The notes: a model not told the origin generated them from the sequence alone. A stretch of DNA of 64,000 bases from an uncultured Prevotella sp. (GCA_946415245.1 CAMKRS010000001.1:124001-188000), one strand, 5' to 3'. Numbered from the stretch's first letter, positions 1 through 8,864 are shown. Translations and numbers: made by a program.

Positions 1-1
1 G

Positions 2-334
2 TTTGAAGGTACTAACCTGAAGGTCGTATCCCAGAAGGAGACCGTTACATTTGCTCTCAGCGATGTACTTCGTTTCACTTATGTCAAGAAAGATCCTTCT
101 GGCATTGACGAGATGGCAGTTGATCCCACAGAAGTCAGTTACGAAGGTGGCGTGCTTGTAATCAGCCAACTGAAACAGGGTGCTTCTGTTGACATTTATT
201 CCCTCGATGGCAAGCTTGTGCGCCAACTCAAGGCCCATCACTCAGGCACCTACCGCCTCGGCCTCTCTGAACTGCCCACAGGGCTGTATCTTGTCAAGGC
301 CGATAATATCACCTATAAAATCATGAAGCAATGA
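2..334 (+). CDS. Small secreted protein with C-terminal beta tail (5' end outside window)
   Basis: The frame is open from the left edge of the window, so only the C-terminal 110 residues are seen. It has two parts. The first resembles residues 55-90 of the small protein at 5714-6223 (pattern xFxLxDVxxFxY). The second is a Por/T9SS-like sorting tail: VDIYSLDGKLVRQL, then LPTGLYLVKADNITYKIMKQ. Such tails sit at the end of many exported Prevotella proteins. The stop codon overlaps the ATG of the next gene (ATGA), so the two are probably translationally coupled. The function is unknown. The ATG at 113 is internal and not the real start. Confidence 0.75.
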   Translation, partial: FEGTNLKVVSQKETVTFALSDVLRFTYVKKDPSGIDEMAVDPTEVSYEGGVLVISQLKQGASVDIYSLDGKLVRQLKAHHSGTYRLGLSELPTGLYLVKADNITYKIMKQ

Positions 335-2712
335 AACAATTTACCTTATACATCGTAGCGGCTATATTGGGCATGTTCAATATCCAGCCCGCCAGCGCCC
401 AGCAGACGCAAGATGCGCTCTATATCTACCGTAATGATGGGGGATTCATGGGATTCTTCTACAATGACATTGATCACATTGAGTATTCCAAGATTGATAC
501 ACTTGGCGTAGAGCAGTCTGACTATGTTGTTCAGGAGATATATGCGCTGGATACGTTATTCCGTATTCCCATCAACGCTATTGACAGTATAGCTTTTGTT
601 ACGCCAGAAACAAAGTACAAATCAGATGTTGCACACATTACATCATCTGACTTATGGAACTATGTAACGTCTCAGGATGGCCTAACACTCCACCTCGCAT
701 CAAATACACCTAATGGTATTCTTCCAAAGAAGGGAGACAAACTGGTTACCGTCGATCAGACAGAAATATTACCTGCAGGCTTTGTCGGACAAGTGACAGA
801 AGTCACCAATACAGGCAGCGACATTACCATCAATTGTGAAGCTGTTAGTCTGCTTGATATATTTGAACAATTTACAAGCAAGGTCAGATCAGAAGCCTCT
901 TCCAACGAGAATGTTAGGACACGTGGTGATGAGGAGTTTAAAGATCATGTCAAACTTCCTGATATATCCGGTTCGATAACGCTAACCGATGAATACGGAT
1001 TTACCAAAGATTGGTCAATTGGGACTACTGCAAGCATAGGTTACACCATCAAAAACGAGTTTGACATCACAGCCTTTCTGCAAGTAGGTTTGTTCACGGG
1101 TCTACAGTTTGGTTCCATTGTCCGTGGCGTTCATGATATTGGTCTTAACTATTCCGTAGGTGGTTCTTTAAACTATTCACATGATATAACCTTATTAGAG
1201 GGATTTGTACCATCTCCACTCGGGCCTTTACTCTATTTGGATTATCATGCAGGGTTAACGTTCGGAGGTAGCGGATCAATAGTCCTGACAGGAACAGCAG
1301 GACTAAAACTAAAGTCATACTCGCTGATCCAGTTTAACAGTCAAAGAGACGGTTACCAGCAAATAGCCTTCAAACTCTATGACTCCGATCCTAGCATCAA
1401 TATTGCAAAATTGTCAGGTATCATTTCTTTGAATGCTGGAGGATATGGAGAAGTGGACATCACCTCCCTGTGTAAAGATCTTGATAAAGCAGGTGCACGT
1501 ATGGAAACTGGCATAAAATTTGATTTAAGTGCTGATTTCAAATGGGCAGATGCCGTTGCTGGTGGCCAGCAGTTTGTCACCTCCACGTCCTTTTACGACG
1601 CTTTGAATCGTGATGGAAGTGTTAATTTCGGTACTTATTGGAAAGGACAACTTATAGCTGAAGTCCTAAAAAGGAAAAGTACCATCTCACTTGACCAAAC
1701 ATTTGGTAAGGGATGGGAAGGTGCACTCGTACCCAACATTACAAAACTGAATGCTAAAATAGATTATCCAGATAAAAAAACTCCACAATCAGTTCTCACT
1801 ACAAAGGTATCACTAAAAGATCGGGATATTCTCATCGCCAGTCCTGTAGGCGTAGTTGTCAAGGATAAAAAAGGAAAAGACGTCATGGACGGTTGGTATA
1901 ATAGGGAATATTGGAAAAAGACTTTTAGAGATTACACCGTTGAAATGAAGGGACTTGAGGGAGGTCAGACATACAAGGTTTATCCAAAAGTAAAACTGTT
2001 TGGGTTTGAAATGGTGGCCTCTCCTTTCCAAGAGATTAAAGTCGAACCCGATATGAACTTTTATGAGGATGATAGTAAATACAATTCAATCGCCTTTGAT
2101 CATGAGGCATTTTCCATGAACATGTTTCTCAAACGTAATTTCAATCAGCCCAATCAGACATACAAAGTCAAGACAAGATATGAAACTATCGAGGGTGATA
2201 ACAACCTATGGGTAGATCTTAAGAATGTAATATGGGACAAATCTGGCCAAAACGGTTTATATGAAGATACCTATATGATCTCCCTGGCTGAAAATACATG
2301 GAATATTGACCGTCATGCAGAAATAGAATTGATCTACAAAAATGAAGAAAACGACTTCGAAGTAACTCGAACCATATATGTTACTCAGGAAAAGAGAGAA
2401 GAAGAGAATCAGCTATTTGGTGTATGGCAGAAGGTTGCTTTGGGAGCTCCCCAGAAATACTATTTCAATAGTGATTACACTTTCAAGCTAACAAAAACGA
2501 ACGAACAAGGAAAAGAAGATGTATTGGAAAAAGGCACCTATGAAATTGTATCATACAAAGAGCAGAAAAACGAGACTTTCAATTACATGGAATTCTACGG
2601 CACAATCAAAGATTCCGGCGGTCGTACAAGAGATTTCTACAGTGCCAAGTATGCTAATGACGACAGATTATATCTGATCCTTGATAATGAGTCTTATTAT
2701 AAACTCAACTAA
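331..2712 (+). CDS. Large secreted protein with BACON-like segment, function unknown
   Basis: This 793-residue protein starts with a signal peptide (MKQFTLYIVAAILGMFNI..ASAQ). Residues about 26-95 start DALYIYRNDGGF and end IDSIAFVTPE; this matches the start of the other large partner at 6220 and resembles the small partner proteins. The middle (about 220-480) is rich in alternating Gly and hydrophobic residues, as in beta-strand-rich surface proteins. Residues about 590-690 look like a BACON or Ig-like fold ending ITVTQ-style (RTIYVTQEK). The last 100 residues begin GVWQKV and resemble a lipocalin-type barrel. No catalytic motif was recognized. The gene overlaps its upstream partner by 4 nt and is followed by a strong hairpin at 2736-2769. 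Confidence 0.8.
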   Translation: MKQFTLYIVAAILGMFNIQPASAQQTQDALYIYRNDGGFMGFFYNDIDHIEYSKIDTLGVEQSDYVVQEIYALDTLFRIPINAIDSIAFVTPETKYKSDVAHITSSDLWNYVTSQDGLTLHLASNTPNGILPKKGDKLVTVDQTEILPAGFVGQVTEVTNTGSDITINCEAVSLLDIFEQFTSKVRSEASSNENVRTRGDEEFKDHVKLPDISGSITLTDEYGFTKDWSIGTTASIGYTIKNEFDITAFLQVGLFTGLQFGSIVRGVHDIGLNYSVGGSLNYSHDITLLEGFVPSPLGPLLYLDYHAGLTFGGSGSIVLTGTAGLKLKSYSLIQFNSQRDGYQQIAFKLYDSDPSINIAKLSGIISLNAGGYGEVDITSLCKDLDKAGARMETGIKFDLSADFKWADAVAGGQQFVTSTSFYDALNRDGSVNFGTYWKGQLIAEVLKRKSTISLDQTFGKGWEGALVPNITKLNAKIDYPDKKTPQSVLTTKVSLKDRDILIASPVGVVVKDKKGKDVMDGWYNREYWKKTFRDYTVEMKGLEGGQTYKVYPKVKLFGFEMVASPFQEIKVEPDMNFYEDDSKYNSIAFDHEAFSMNMFLKRNFNQPNQTYKVKTRYETIEGDNNLWVDLKNVIWDKSGQNGLYEDTYMISLAENTWNIDRHAEIELIYKNEENDFEVTRTIYVTQEKREEENQLFGVWQKVALGAPQKYYFNSDYTFKLTKTNEQGKEDVLEKGTYEIVSYKEQKNETFNYMEFYGTIKDSGGRTRDFYSAKYANDDRLYLILDNESYYKLN

Positions 2713-2735
2713 ATAGGTTTACTGCAAATCAAGGA

Positions 2736-2777
2736 GGCAGGTCGTTGATTCAATAATCAATCACCTGCCCTTCTTTT
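2736..2777. terminator. Intrinsic terminator between convergent genes
   Basis: The stem is GGCAGGT-cg-TTGATT paired with AATCAA-tc-ACCTGCC around a 4-nt CAAT loop. It is followed on the plus strand by CTTCTTTTTT. It lies 24 nt after the stop at 2712 and ends at the stop codon of the convergent regulator gene. The T run favours plus-strand termination. Confidence 0.85.
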
Positions 2778-3749
2778 TTAGTTCTCGGAAACGGACGACA
2801 GCCATTCGCTGGGAGTGAGGCCGGTGATGGTTTTGAAGACACGATAGAAGGTTGTGTCGTTGGCAAAACCAGATTCCATGCCTACCTGCGACATCTTCTT
2901 TTCGGGATGTTCGCGCAGTTGCTGCTGGGCATAAACCACACGGTAGTTGTTGACGAACTGGGAGAAAGAATAGCCTTTGCTGTTGTTGATACAGGCAGAG
3001 ACCTCGTTCTGATGAACGCCGAGCTGCGAGGCAACGTCGCCCATCTTCAAGTCGCTGTTGAGGTAGAGACGTTGCTCTTCCATGAGTGCCTCGATACGCT
3101 GCATCAGCTGATTGGCAGGACTCGCGGGGACAGGTTCCGTAGGCCCGTTGGAGGAGGACTCACGTGTTTCATCCGGCCGATTCCTACGAGTCCTATATAA
3201 AATCCAGGCGATGAGAGCCAGGATAATCAAGGCTGCCAACAGTATCCACATCCAACCACTTAGGCTCTTGTTGCCAGAATCTGCTGCTTCTGAATCAGTG
3301 CGCTGGCCTACGGGGAACAGCCAGACCGCACTGGTAGGTGTGAAGTAAGTGCCACCAAGCGCAATACCGCCAGCCAGAATCAGGTTACCATCAGCTGTCA
3401 AGACCGGTATACCATTGGCAGTTTCGGGCAGCGGATCGGTATAGTAGAGCGTCAGAGGGGCCGGACGTTTGGCATAGTCGATGCAGAGGATGTATTTCCG
3501 TCCTAACGAGTCGCCGCCCATAACATAGCCGTGCTGCACCTGACGGTCCACGATGACTGGCGACTCATAGTGAATCTCGCCAAACTGAGTCTTCATCGGA
3601 ATAGGCCTATCTGTCACCACCTCACTTTTTCTTCTGAGGGAGTTCTGTAATAAGGGCTTCAGAAGAGTGAGGTGATGAATGAAGACCTCACCTAACACCT
3701 CATTGAACACCTCACTTTTTCGGGTGGCATCAATTCGATTTGTAAACAA
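2778..3749 (-). CDS. Membrane-anchored AraC-type regulator, apparently 5'-truncated
   Basis: The 323-residue frame has a C-terminal AraC-type helix-turn-helix domain (about 225-320; FVNNYRVVYAQQ, GFANDTTFYRVFK, TGLTPSEW). One membrane helix precedes it (about 169-188, WMWILLAALIILALIAWILY). The N-terminal part (about 46-150) reads like the end of a periplasmic sensor, possibly a beta-propeller blade. No signal peptide is present, although this topology would need one. Residues about 11-45 are encoded by a 104-bp repeat whose inverted copy lies beyond the VapE gene. If functional, the first plausible non-repeat start is the ATG at 3596 (MKTQFGEI). I read it as a regulator that lost its 5' part at the repeat junction; it could be a pseudogene. 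Confidence 0.65.
   Translation of the reverse strand: MFTNRIDATRKSEVFNEVLGEVFIHHLTLLKPLLQNSLRRKSEVVTDRPIPMKTQFGEIHYESPVIVDRQVQHGYVMGGDSLGRKYILCIDYAKRPAPLTLYYTDPLPETANGIPVLTADGNLILAGGIALGGTYFTPTSAVWLFPVGQRTDSEAADSGNKSLSGWMWILLAALIILALIAWILYRTRRNRPDETRESSSNGPTEPVPASPANQLMQRIEALMEEQRLYLNSDLKMGDVASQLGVHQNEVSACINNSKGYSFSQFVNNYRVVYAQQQLREHPEKKMSQVGMESGFANDTTFYRVFKTITGLTPSEWLSSVSEN
3614..3717 (-). repeat. 104-bp inverted-repeat arm, left of VapE unit
   Basis: Read on the minus strand, this segment aligns without gaps to 5491-5594 on the plus strand with 18 mismatches in 104 positions (about 83%). It holds several copies of the core GTGAGGTG, some in inverted orientation, so each arm can also fold on itself. 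It overlaps the apparent 5' end of the AraC regulator. Confidence 0.85.
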
Positions 3750-4241
3750 TTATACTCTTTTTTAGATTTGTTTTAAAATGAACATCACTGGATACCATTT
3801 ACAGAAAATATTGCTACCATTAAATCTGGTAATTGCTACTATTAATACTTGCAAGATTTTAATTTAACAAGCAATTGACCACGTACTTATTATACAAGCA
3901 AAAATGTAAAGTCTTTTCCAAAAAGTTTGATTTTATACCAAAACCTTAGTTTTTGCTTCATCACTAGGGAACACTTGTTTCCTAACTAGGCCGCAATTTT
4001 TTCCTAGTTAGGTGGCATTTATTATAAAATAAGATGGCTCTGCGATATGATAAGAGCCGTTTATTTCGTGTTGAAAATTTTTATGGGGCAGAAAAGTGTT
4101 AAAATTTGACCTTGTAAGGCCAAAAACGGGATAAAATTTGGAAACCTCAATATTTTTTTGTATCTTTGCACCTCGAAAACACGCTATGAGAAGCGCGTTG
4201 GATAAAACTATAATTATTAACTATTAAAAAATCTTTTGAAG
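3750..4241. other. Gene-free AT-rich region upstream of VapE with two hairpins
   Basis: No convincing coding frame is present. It holds a perfect 10-bp inverted repeat (CCTAACTAGG at 3981-3990, CCTAGTTAGG at 4003-4012). A second hairpin (GGCTCT at 4036-4041, AGAGCC at 4053-4058) is followed by GTTTATTT and resembles a terminator. The VapE promoter follows at 4137-4169 and gives a leader of about 70 nt. Confidence 0.6.
4137..4169 (+). promoter_or_regulatory. Promoter of VapE-like gene
   Basis: The -33 box TTTG (4137-4140) and -7 box TATCTTTGC (4161-4169) are separated by 20 nt, matching the Bacteroidota primary sigma consensus. Confidence 0.8.
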
Positions 4242-5486
4242 ATGGAGAATTTAGTAATCAACGGAGAGACCCTTGCGGCCTCTCAGGAAGGAACGCTTGT
4301 GATCGAGCAGTTTCTTTTGAAACACTACCGATTCCGTAGGAATATCCTAAACGGAAAGGTGGAGTTTGCGACCTTGCCAGAGGCTGTTGATACAGCTGAT
4401 GGCCTCTCGAGTGGCTTCAACGAAGCCGAATTGGCATTCAGACCTCTGACGCAGGAGGCACTCAACAGCATTGTGATTCGTGCCAAGAAAGAGAACATCA
4501 TGGAGAAAGGTAGTCCGAAGACAGAAATCACAGAGTATGTGCAGTCTGAGGAAGTGCCTGTGTTCAATCCCATCTTGGCGTTCTTGAACGCTCTGCCCCA
4601 ATGGGACGGACAGAACCATGTGGCACATTTGCTCAGTCGTCTGCCTGGTATCAACTCTGAGCAGCAGAATTTTCTGTCCATTTGGCTTCGCTCAGCCGTT
4701 GCCCATTGGTTGCAGATGGACATGCTTCATGGTAATGAGTGTGTGCCAACATTCATCGGCTCTCAGGGATGTGGCAAGACCACCTTTGTGCGTCGTCTGT
4801 TGCCGCCTCATCTGCGCCAGTATTATCTGGACCATCTGAACCTGTCGAACAAGTTTGACAAGGAGATGGCGCTGTCGAACAATCTCATCGTCAACCTCGA
4901 TGAACTCGATGCCATTCGTCCTTCTCAGCATGCAGCTTTGAAGCAGACGCTCTCAAAGAGTAAGGTAAACGGACGTCCGATTTTTGGAAGGACTCAGGAA
5001 GATCGTTTGCGCTTTGCCTCGTTCGTTGCTACCACCAACAATCCCCATCCGCTGACGGATGCAACGGGTAGTCGTCGATACATCTGTCTCTCGATTCCTC
5101 AAGGTCAGATGATCGACAATGATGGCGAGATCGACTATGAGCAGCTTTATGCTCAGGTGCTTTACGAACTGCAAGAGGTAAAGGCACCGTATTGGTTCAA
5201 CAATGCCGAAGTGGCCCGTATTCAGGAACTGAACCAGAACTACATGGGTCAGACAGACATCGCAGCGATTATCAAAGCCTGTTTCCGCAAGCCAGAAGAG
5301 GGCGAGAAGGCACAGGCGATGAACAGCGCTCAGATGTTGGCCATGATTCAGAATGAGTTTCCTTCAGTCAAGGCCACGCATAGCATGAAGGTACATTTGG
5401 GGTTGGCGATGAAGGAACTCGAGTATGAGCATTCCGATCGAGGCCATGTGGCCTATTACAAGGTCATTCCTTTAAAGGTCGCATAA
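4242..5486 (+). CDS. VapE/VirE-family P-loop ATPase (primase-helicase-like)
   Basis: This 414-residue protein belongs to the virulence-associated E (VapE/VirE) family, which is common in Bacteroidales mobile and repeat-associated loci. A Walker A motif GSQGCGKTTF lies at about residues 173-182, a Walker B-like segment LIVNLDELDAI at about 215-225, and a sensor-like ATTNNPHPL at about 265. The C-terminal 80 residues resemble the DUF3874-type winged-helix end. Family members are thought to act as replicative helicases or primase partners, but the activity here is unproven. The ATG at 4242 is preferred over the in-frame TTG at 4236. The gene stands alone between inverted 104-bp repeats; no integrase, HU or amidase gene is adjacent. 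Confidence 0.8.
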   Translation: MENLVINGETLAASQEGTLVIEQFLLKHYRFRRNILNGKVEFATLPEAVDTADGLSSGFNEAELAFRPLTQEALNSIVIRAKKENIMEKGSPKTEITEYVQSEEVPVFNPILAFLNALPQWDGQNHVAHLLSRLPGINSEQQNFLSIWLRSAVAHWLQMDMLHGNECVPTFIGSQGCGKTTFVRRLLPPHLRQYYLDHLNLSNKFDKEMALSNNLIVNLDELDAIRPSQHAALKQTLSKSKVNGRPIFGRTQEDRLRFASFVATTNNPHPLTDATGSRRYICLSIPQGQMIDNDGEIDYEQLYAQVLYELQEVKAPYWFNNAEVARIQELNQNYMGQTDIAAIIKACFRKPEEGEKAQAMNSAQMLAMIQNEFPSVKATHSMKVHLGLAMKELEYEHSDRGHVAYYKVIPLKVA

Positions 5487-5490
5487 CGAG

Positions 5491-5594
5491 AAGTGAGATG
5501 TTTGGTGAGGTGTTGAGTGAGGTCCTCATTCAATACCTCACTCTTTTGAGGCTCTTATTACATAGATCCCTCAGATAAAAAAGTGAGGTGATGA
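5491..5594 (+). repeat. 104-bp inverted-repeat arm, right of VapE unit
   Basis: This is the plus-strand copy of the repeat at 3614-3717 (86 of 104 positions identical, no gaps). It begins 5 bp after the VapE stop codon and also carries GTGAGGTG-type motifs, including one near its far end at 5582-5590. Confidence 0.85.
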
Positions 5595-5637
5595 GGTTCT
5601 TTTCTGCGCCGATATTCGTAAAAAAACAAGGATTCGC

Positions 5638-5669
5638 TTGCATGATATTTGTTTTTTTACTATATTTGC
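5638..5669 (+). promoter_or_regulatory. Promoter of secreted pair 5714/6220
   Basis: TTG (5638-5640) and TATATTTGC (5661-5669) are 20 nt apart. The start codon follows at 5714, so the leader is about 40 nt. Confidence 0.75.
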
Positions 5670-5713
5670 AAACGAAAGTAATAAAACAGTAGATTAACTA
5701 ATTATTAAAGCTT

Positions 5714-6223
5714 ATGAATTATAACCTAAAATTGTTTATTAGAAGGGTCTTTCTCACCTTGTCGTTCTTCCTGTATATGATAGGAGTTCATGCTGTGCCA
5801 TCGGAAAATTATTGTCTGGTCATAGAATTCAAAGATGGAGCGACACAGATGTTTCTGCTGAGTTCAAGGCCAAATGTGGGTTTTGTGGACAACCAGTTTG
5901 TCATATCGCAGGGCGACTCGAAAATAGAGTTCGCATTTAATGACGTAGCCGGTTTCGCATTTGCAGATAACAATGGTAGCAGTGTGAAAAGACTGAGAGA
6001 TGAAGGTTTGTCAATCAGTTTTGTAGACAATCTCCATCTGATTGTTAATGGTGCGACCAGTCCGACGGATATTAGTATAACCAACATTGATGGCAAGAAA
6101 TATCCTTGTGACATACGCCGTCAAGACGTTAATACTATATCTGTATCATTCGAAACACTTTCTTCTGGAGTTTATGTTGTATCAATAGGGAAAAGTCGGA
6201 CTTTTAAAATTGTAAGAAAATGA
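5714..6223 (+). CDS. Small secreted protein with beta tail, partner of 6220 gene
   Basis: This 169-residue protein has an N-terminal signal or membrane segment (about 10-28, VFLTLSFFLYMIGVHA). A short domain follows (CLVIEFKDGATQMFLLSSRP, then FAFNDVAGFAF), and then a C-terminal tail like a T9SS sorting domain (ITNIDGKKYP, LSSGVYVVSIGKSRTFKIV). The partial protein at 2-334 has the same plan. Its TGA overlaps the ATG of the large secreted peptidase gene downstream, implying co-translation. A role as chaperone, anchor or cell-surface partner of the large protein is possible but unsupported by any motif. Confidence 0.8.
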   Translation: MNYNLKLFIRRVFLTLSFFLYMIGVHAVPSENYCLVIEFKDGATQMFLLSSRPNVGFVDNQFVISQGDSKIEFAFNDVAGFAFADNNGSSVKRLRDEGLSISFVDNLHLIVNGATSPTDISITNIDGKKYPCDIRRQDVNTISVSFETLSSGVYVVSIGKSRTFKIVRK

Positions 6224-8775
6224 TAAAGAGATATATTCTTTCGGCTGTTGTGGCACTGATGGCCACTTCATGGAGTTTGGCCCAGAAAGATGCTTTAGTT
6301 GTAGAGTGGCATAATGGTCGGGCAGACATATTTACTGTGAGTAAAAAATTGAAAATCATCAACCAGTCAGACAACGATTCCATCATTATTACTGAGGGGA
6401 ACAATATTTTGGCATCTTATGCTAGGTCAGATGTCAAGCGAATAGCCTTCGAGGAGGAAAGCATATTGACGGATAGCGTTCAACGTGCAGCTCTAGTGGC
6501 CTTCTACAAGGCTACCGATGGTGATAATTGGAAAGACAACACCAACTGGCTTAGCGACAAACCATTGAATGAATGGTATGGAGTAACTGCATATAATGGT
6601 ATCGTAGCGGGTATTTATCCTGTTGATAATAATTTGAATGGAACAATCCCTGAGGAAATCGGCAATTTGAAAAATCTGACCTCTCTTATTTTAAGAGATA
6701 ACAATTTGACCGGAAAGATTCCAAGTAGTATATCTAATCTTACCCATTTAAATTATTTACATTTGAGCGGAAATCCGCTTACAATAGATAATCTGTCTTG
6801 TTTGAAGTCTTTAAAAGAACTAATTAGCCTCGAACTTAGTGGTACTCAATCGTCTCATGCAGCACTAGCCGATGCTTGCGAACTTACAAGTCTTAAAGAA
6901 CTCAATTTTTGCAACTGTCCTATTGGTGGTAGCATACCCAAGGAGATCGGTAATTTGACCAACTTATATGACTTAGCACTTGGGGGATGCCAACTTACAG
7001 GAGAGGTTCCTGCTGAAATAGGCAATTTGACTAATCTGGAATTTTTAAATCTTGTCCACAACGAGCTTTCTGGAGAATTGCCAGAATCGCTCAGTAATCT
7101 GACTAAATTGATACAACATTACGACTGGGTCGGGGATGATTGTTTCAAATGGATACAGCTATATGGGAACAAATTTTCTGGAAAGATTCCTTCATTATTT
7201 TCTAATCATCCTGCATGGTCTCATGAATGGCCAATGATTATGTATGATTGTCCGATGTATAATATTGAAAAAGAAGTCTATATACCAGCTCCTTCTTTTC
7301 ATGTGACAGATATTGACGGGAATATCCTTGATTCTAAGGAGATCTATCCCCAAAACAAATATACGGCTATTTTCCATTGGGCAACTTGGTGTCCATACTC
7401 TCAGTCGCTAATGAAAGTTGTGATAACATTGTATGAAAGATACAAAGACTATGGATTAGATATTATTGGACTATGTGAAGGAGAAGAAGAACAAACTATT
7501 CGAGATTATATTGCCCAAAATGGAATCAAATGGAGGAATTTTATTTCCGAGGGAGAGAATACCTTTGATTATTTTTCTTCATTCCAAGGATGGAAAGGTG
7601 TCGGATACCCAACAGCAGGAACTCCAGAAATATCTCTTATCGACTCTGATGGGAGGTTGGTTTTCACGGATTGTATCAACGACCGCTATAAAATCACCGA
7701 ATTCCTGAGAGAAAGACTTGGAGAAGGAAATGTTGTGGAGGCTTACACTTCTACTGATTTCTCTCGTGATGGATATGTCGAGACATTACAAGAAGCCACA
7801 ACCGAAAAGGATATCAAAGTGGTGATTATGGGTGATGGATTCTCAGACCGTCAGATGACGATGAGTGGTTACTGGTTAGCTATGATGAAGGCTAAAGATG
7901 CTCTCTTTGCTACTGAGCCGATGAAGAGCTATCGTGACAGGTTTACTGTAAAATATGTAATGGCTGTTTCTGAAAACGAATATATCGGCGAGAACTCTCA
8001 AACGGCTTTCAGTTGCTATTTCGGCGAGGGAACCCATGTAGGTGGTAATGATGCGAAAGTCTTTGAATATGCCAAGAAAGCCATTTCAGAGGACGAGATG
8101 GACGACGCCCTTATCATAGTGATTCTGAACGAACCGAGATGGGCGGGAACCTGCGATATGTACCAGCCTGAGAAGAAGAACAATTGGGGAAGTGGTGCTA
8201 CGATAGCATACGTTCCGAATATTGGGTATACGGGAATGATTGAATATGAAACGTTTGAAACCCTTCTGGCTCATGAGGCAATAGGTCACGGCTTTGCCAA
8301 ATTGGGCGACGAGTATGTGGAGCATTCTGATGCCATTTCTACTGAGGAAATAGAGAGGTATCAGTCCGAGGCTCAATATGGCTGGTGGAAGAACACAGAC
8401 TTTACTAGCGATCCGACAAAGGTGAAATGGAGTAACTTTATAACTGACGATCGATATAAAGACGAAGGAATCGGTGTCTATGAAGGTGCATTGACCTATC
8501 TGAGCGGCGCTTATCGTCCGACCCAAAAGAGTATTATGACCTCAACGGATACTGAGTTTAACGCCCCAAGTCGCGAAGCTATCTGGTACCGCATCAACAA
8601 GCTAACGCAGGGCGAAGGCTGGGAAGGAACGCATGAGGACTTTGTGGAATTCGATCAACAGGTGATGCCAGCAAGGGCCCAGACAAGAAGGGCTCCAAAC
8701 GAGAAGGCTGGCAGTCGAATCCTCAGAGGTGCTCCGCCAGTTGTAAAAGACCATACGTGGCGTATGGAAAAATAG
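6220..8775 (+). CDS. Secreted LRR - thioredoxin-like - M64 metallopeptidase fusion
   Basis: This 851-residue protein starts with a signal peptide (MIKRYILSAVVALMATSWSLAQ). An N-terminal module (22-85) resembles its small partner (DALVVEWHNG). Leucine-rich repeats of the plant-like NxLxGxIP type run from about 130 to 320. A thioredoxin-like domain follows with WATWCPYS at about 388-395, so the resolving cysteine of CxxC is a serine. The C-terminal half carries HEAIGHGFAKLGDEY at about 685-699. This matches the zinc site of family M64 (IgA peptidase-type, HExxHxxxxLxDEY). It probably degrades host or dietary protein outside the cell. The chain ends without an obvious sorting tail. The domain combination is unusual. 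Confidence 0.85.
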   Translation: MIKRYILSAVVALMATSWSLAQKDALVVEWHNGRADIFTVSKKLKIINQSDNDSIIITEGNNILASYARSDVKRIAFEEESILTDSVQRAALVAFYKATDGDNWKDNTNWLSDKPLNEWYGVTAYNGIVAGIYPVDNNLNGTIPEEIGNLKNLTSLILRDNNLTGKIPSSISNLTHLNYLHLSGNPLTIDNLSCLKSLKELISLELSGTQSSHAALADACELTSLKELNFCNCPIGGSIPKEIGNLTNLYDLALGGCQLTGEVPAEIGNLTNLEFLNLVHNELSGELPESLSNLTKLIQHYDWVGDDCFKWIQLYGNKFSGKIPSLFSNHPAWSHEWPMIMYDCPMYNIEKEVYIPAPSFHVTDIDGNILDSKEIYPQNKYTAIFHWATWCPYSQSLMKVVITLYERYKDYGLDIIGLCEGEEEQTIRDYIAQNGIKWRNFISEGENTFDYFSSFQGWKGVGYPTAGTPEISLIDSDGRLVFTDCINDRYKITEFLRERLGEGNVVEAYTSTDFSRDGYVETLQEATTEKDIKVVIMGDGFSDRQMTMSGYWLAMMKAKDALFATEPMKSYRDRFTVKYVMAVSENEYIGENSQTAFSCYFGEGTHVGGNDAKVFEYAKKAISEDEMDDALIIVILNEPRWAGTCDMYQPEKKNNWGSGATIAYVPNIGYTGMIEYETFETLLAHEAIGHGFAKLGDEYVEHSDAISTEEIERYQSEAQYGWWKNTDFTSDPTKVKWSNFITDDRYKDEGIGVYEGALTYLSGAYRPTQKSIMTSTDTEFNAPSREAIWYRINKLTQGEGWEGTHEDFVEFDQQVMPARAQTRRAPNEKAGSRILRGAPPVVKDHTWRMEK

Positions 8776-8808
8776 AGTATAATGGATTAGTGCTATCCCC
8801 TTATGACA

Positions 8809-8840
8809 AGATGCAGCCATCATTATGAATGGCTGCATCT
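8809..8840. terminator. Bidirectional hairpin between convergent genes
   Basis: AGATGCAGCCAT (8809-8820) pairs perfectly with ATGGCTGCATCT (8829-8840) around an 8-nt loop. It lies between the stops of the M64 gene and the minus-strand secreted gene. There is no strong T run. Confidence 0.75.
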
Positions 8841-8864
8841 ATTGATATAGATATGAAGGTCATA

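Larger units (their letters stand above)
3614..5594. mobile_element. Candidate inverted-repeat-bounded VapE unit
   Basis: A single gene (VapE-like, 4242-5486) and a roughly 500-bp upstream region are enclosed by two inverted copies of a 104-bp repeat. The left arm cuts into a regulator gene that lacks its 5' part. The right arm starts only 5 bp after the VapE stop. No transposase and no clear target-site duplication were found. Mobility is an inference from this arrangement; the repeats could instead be binding sites that travel with this gene family. Confidence 0.45.
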
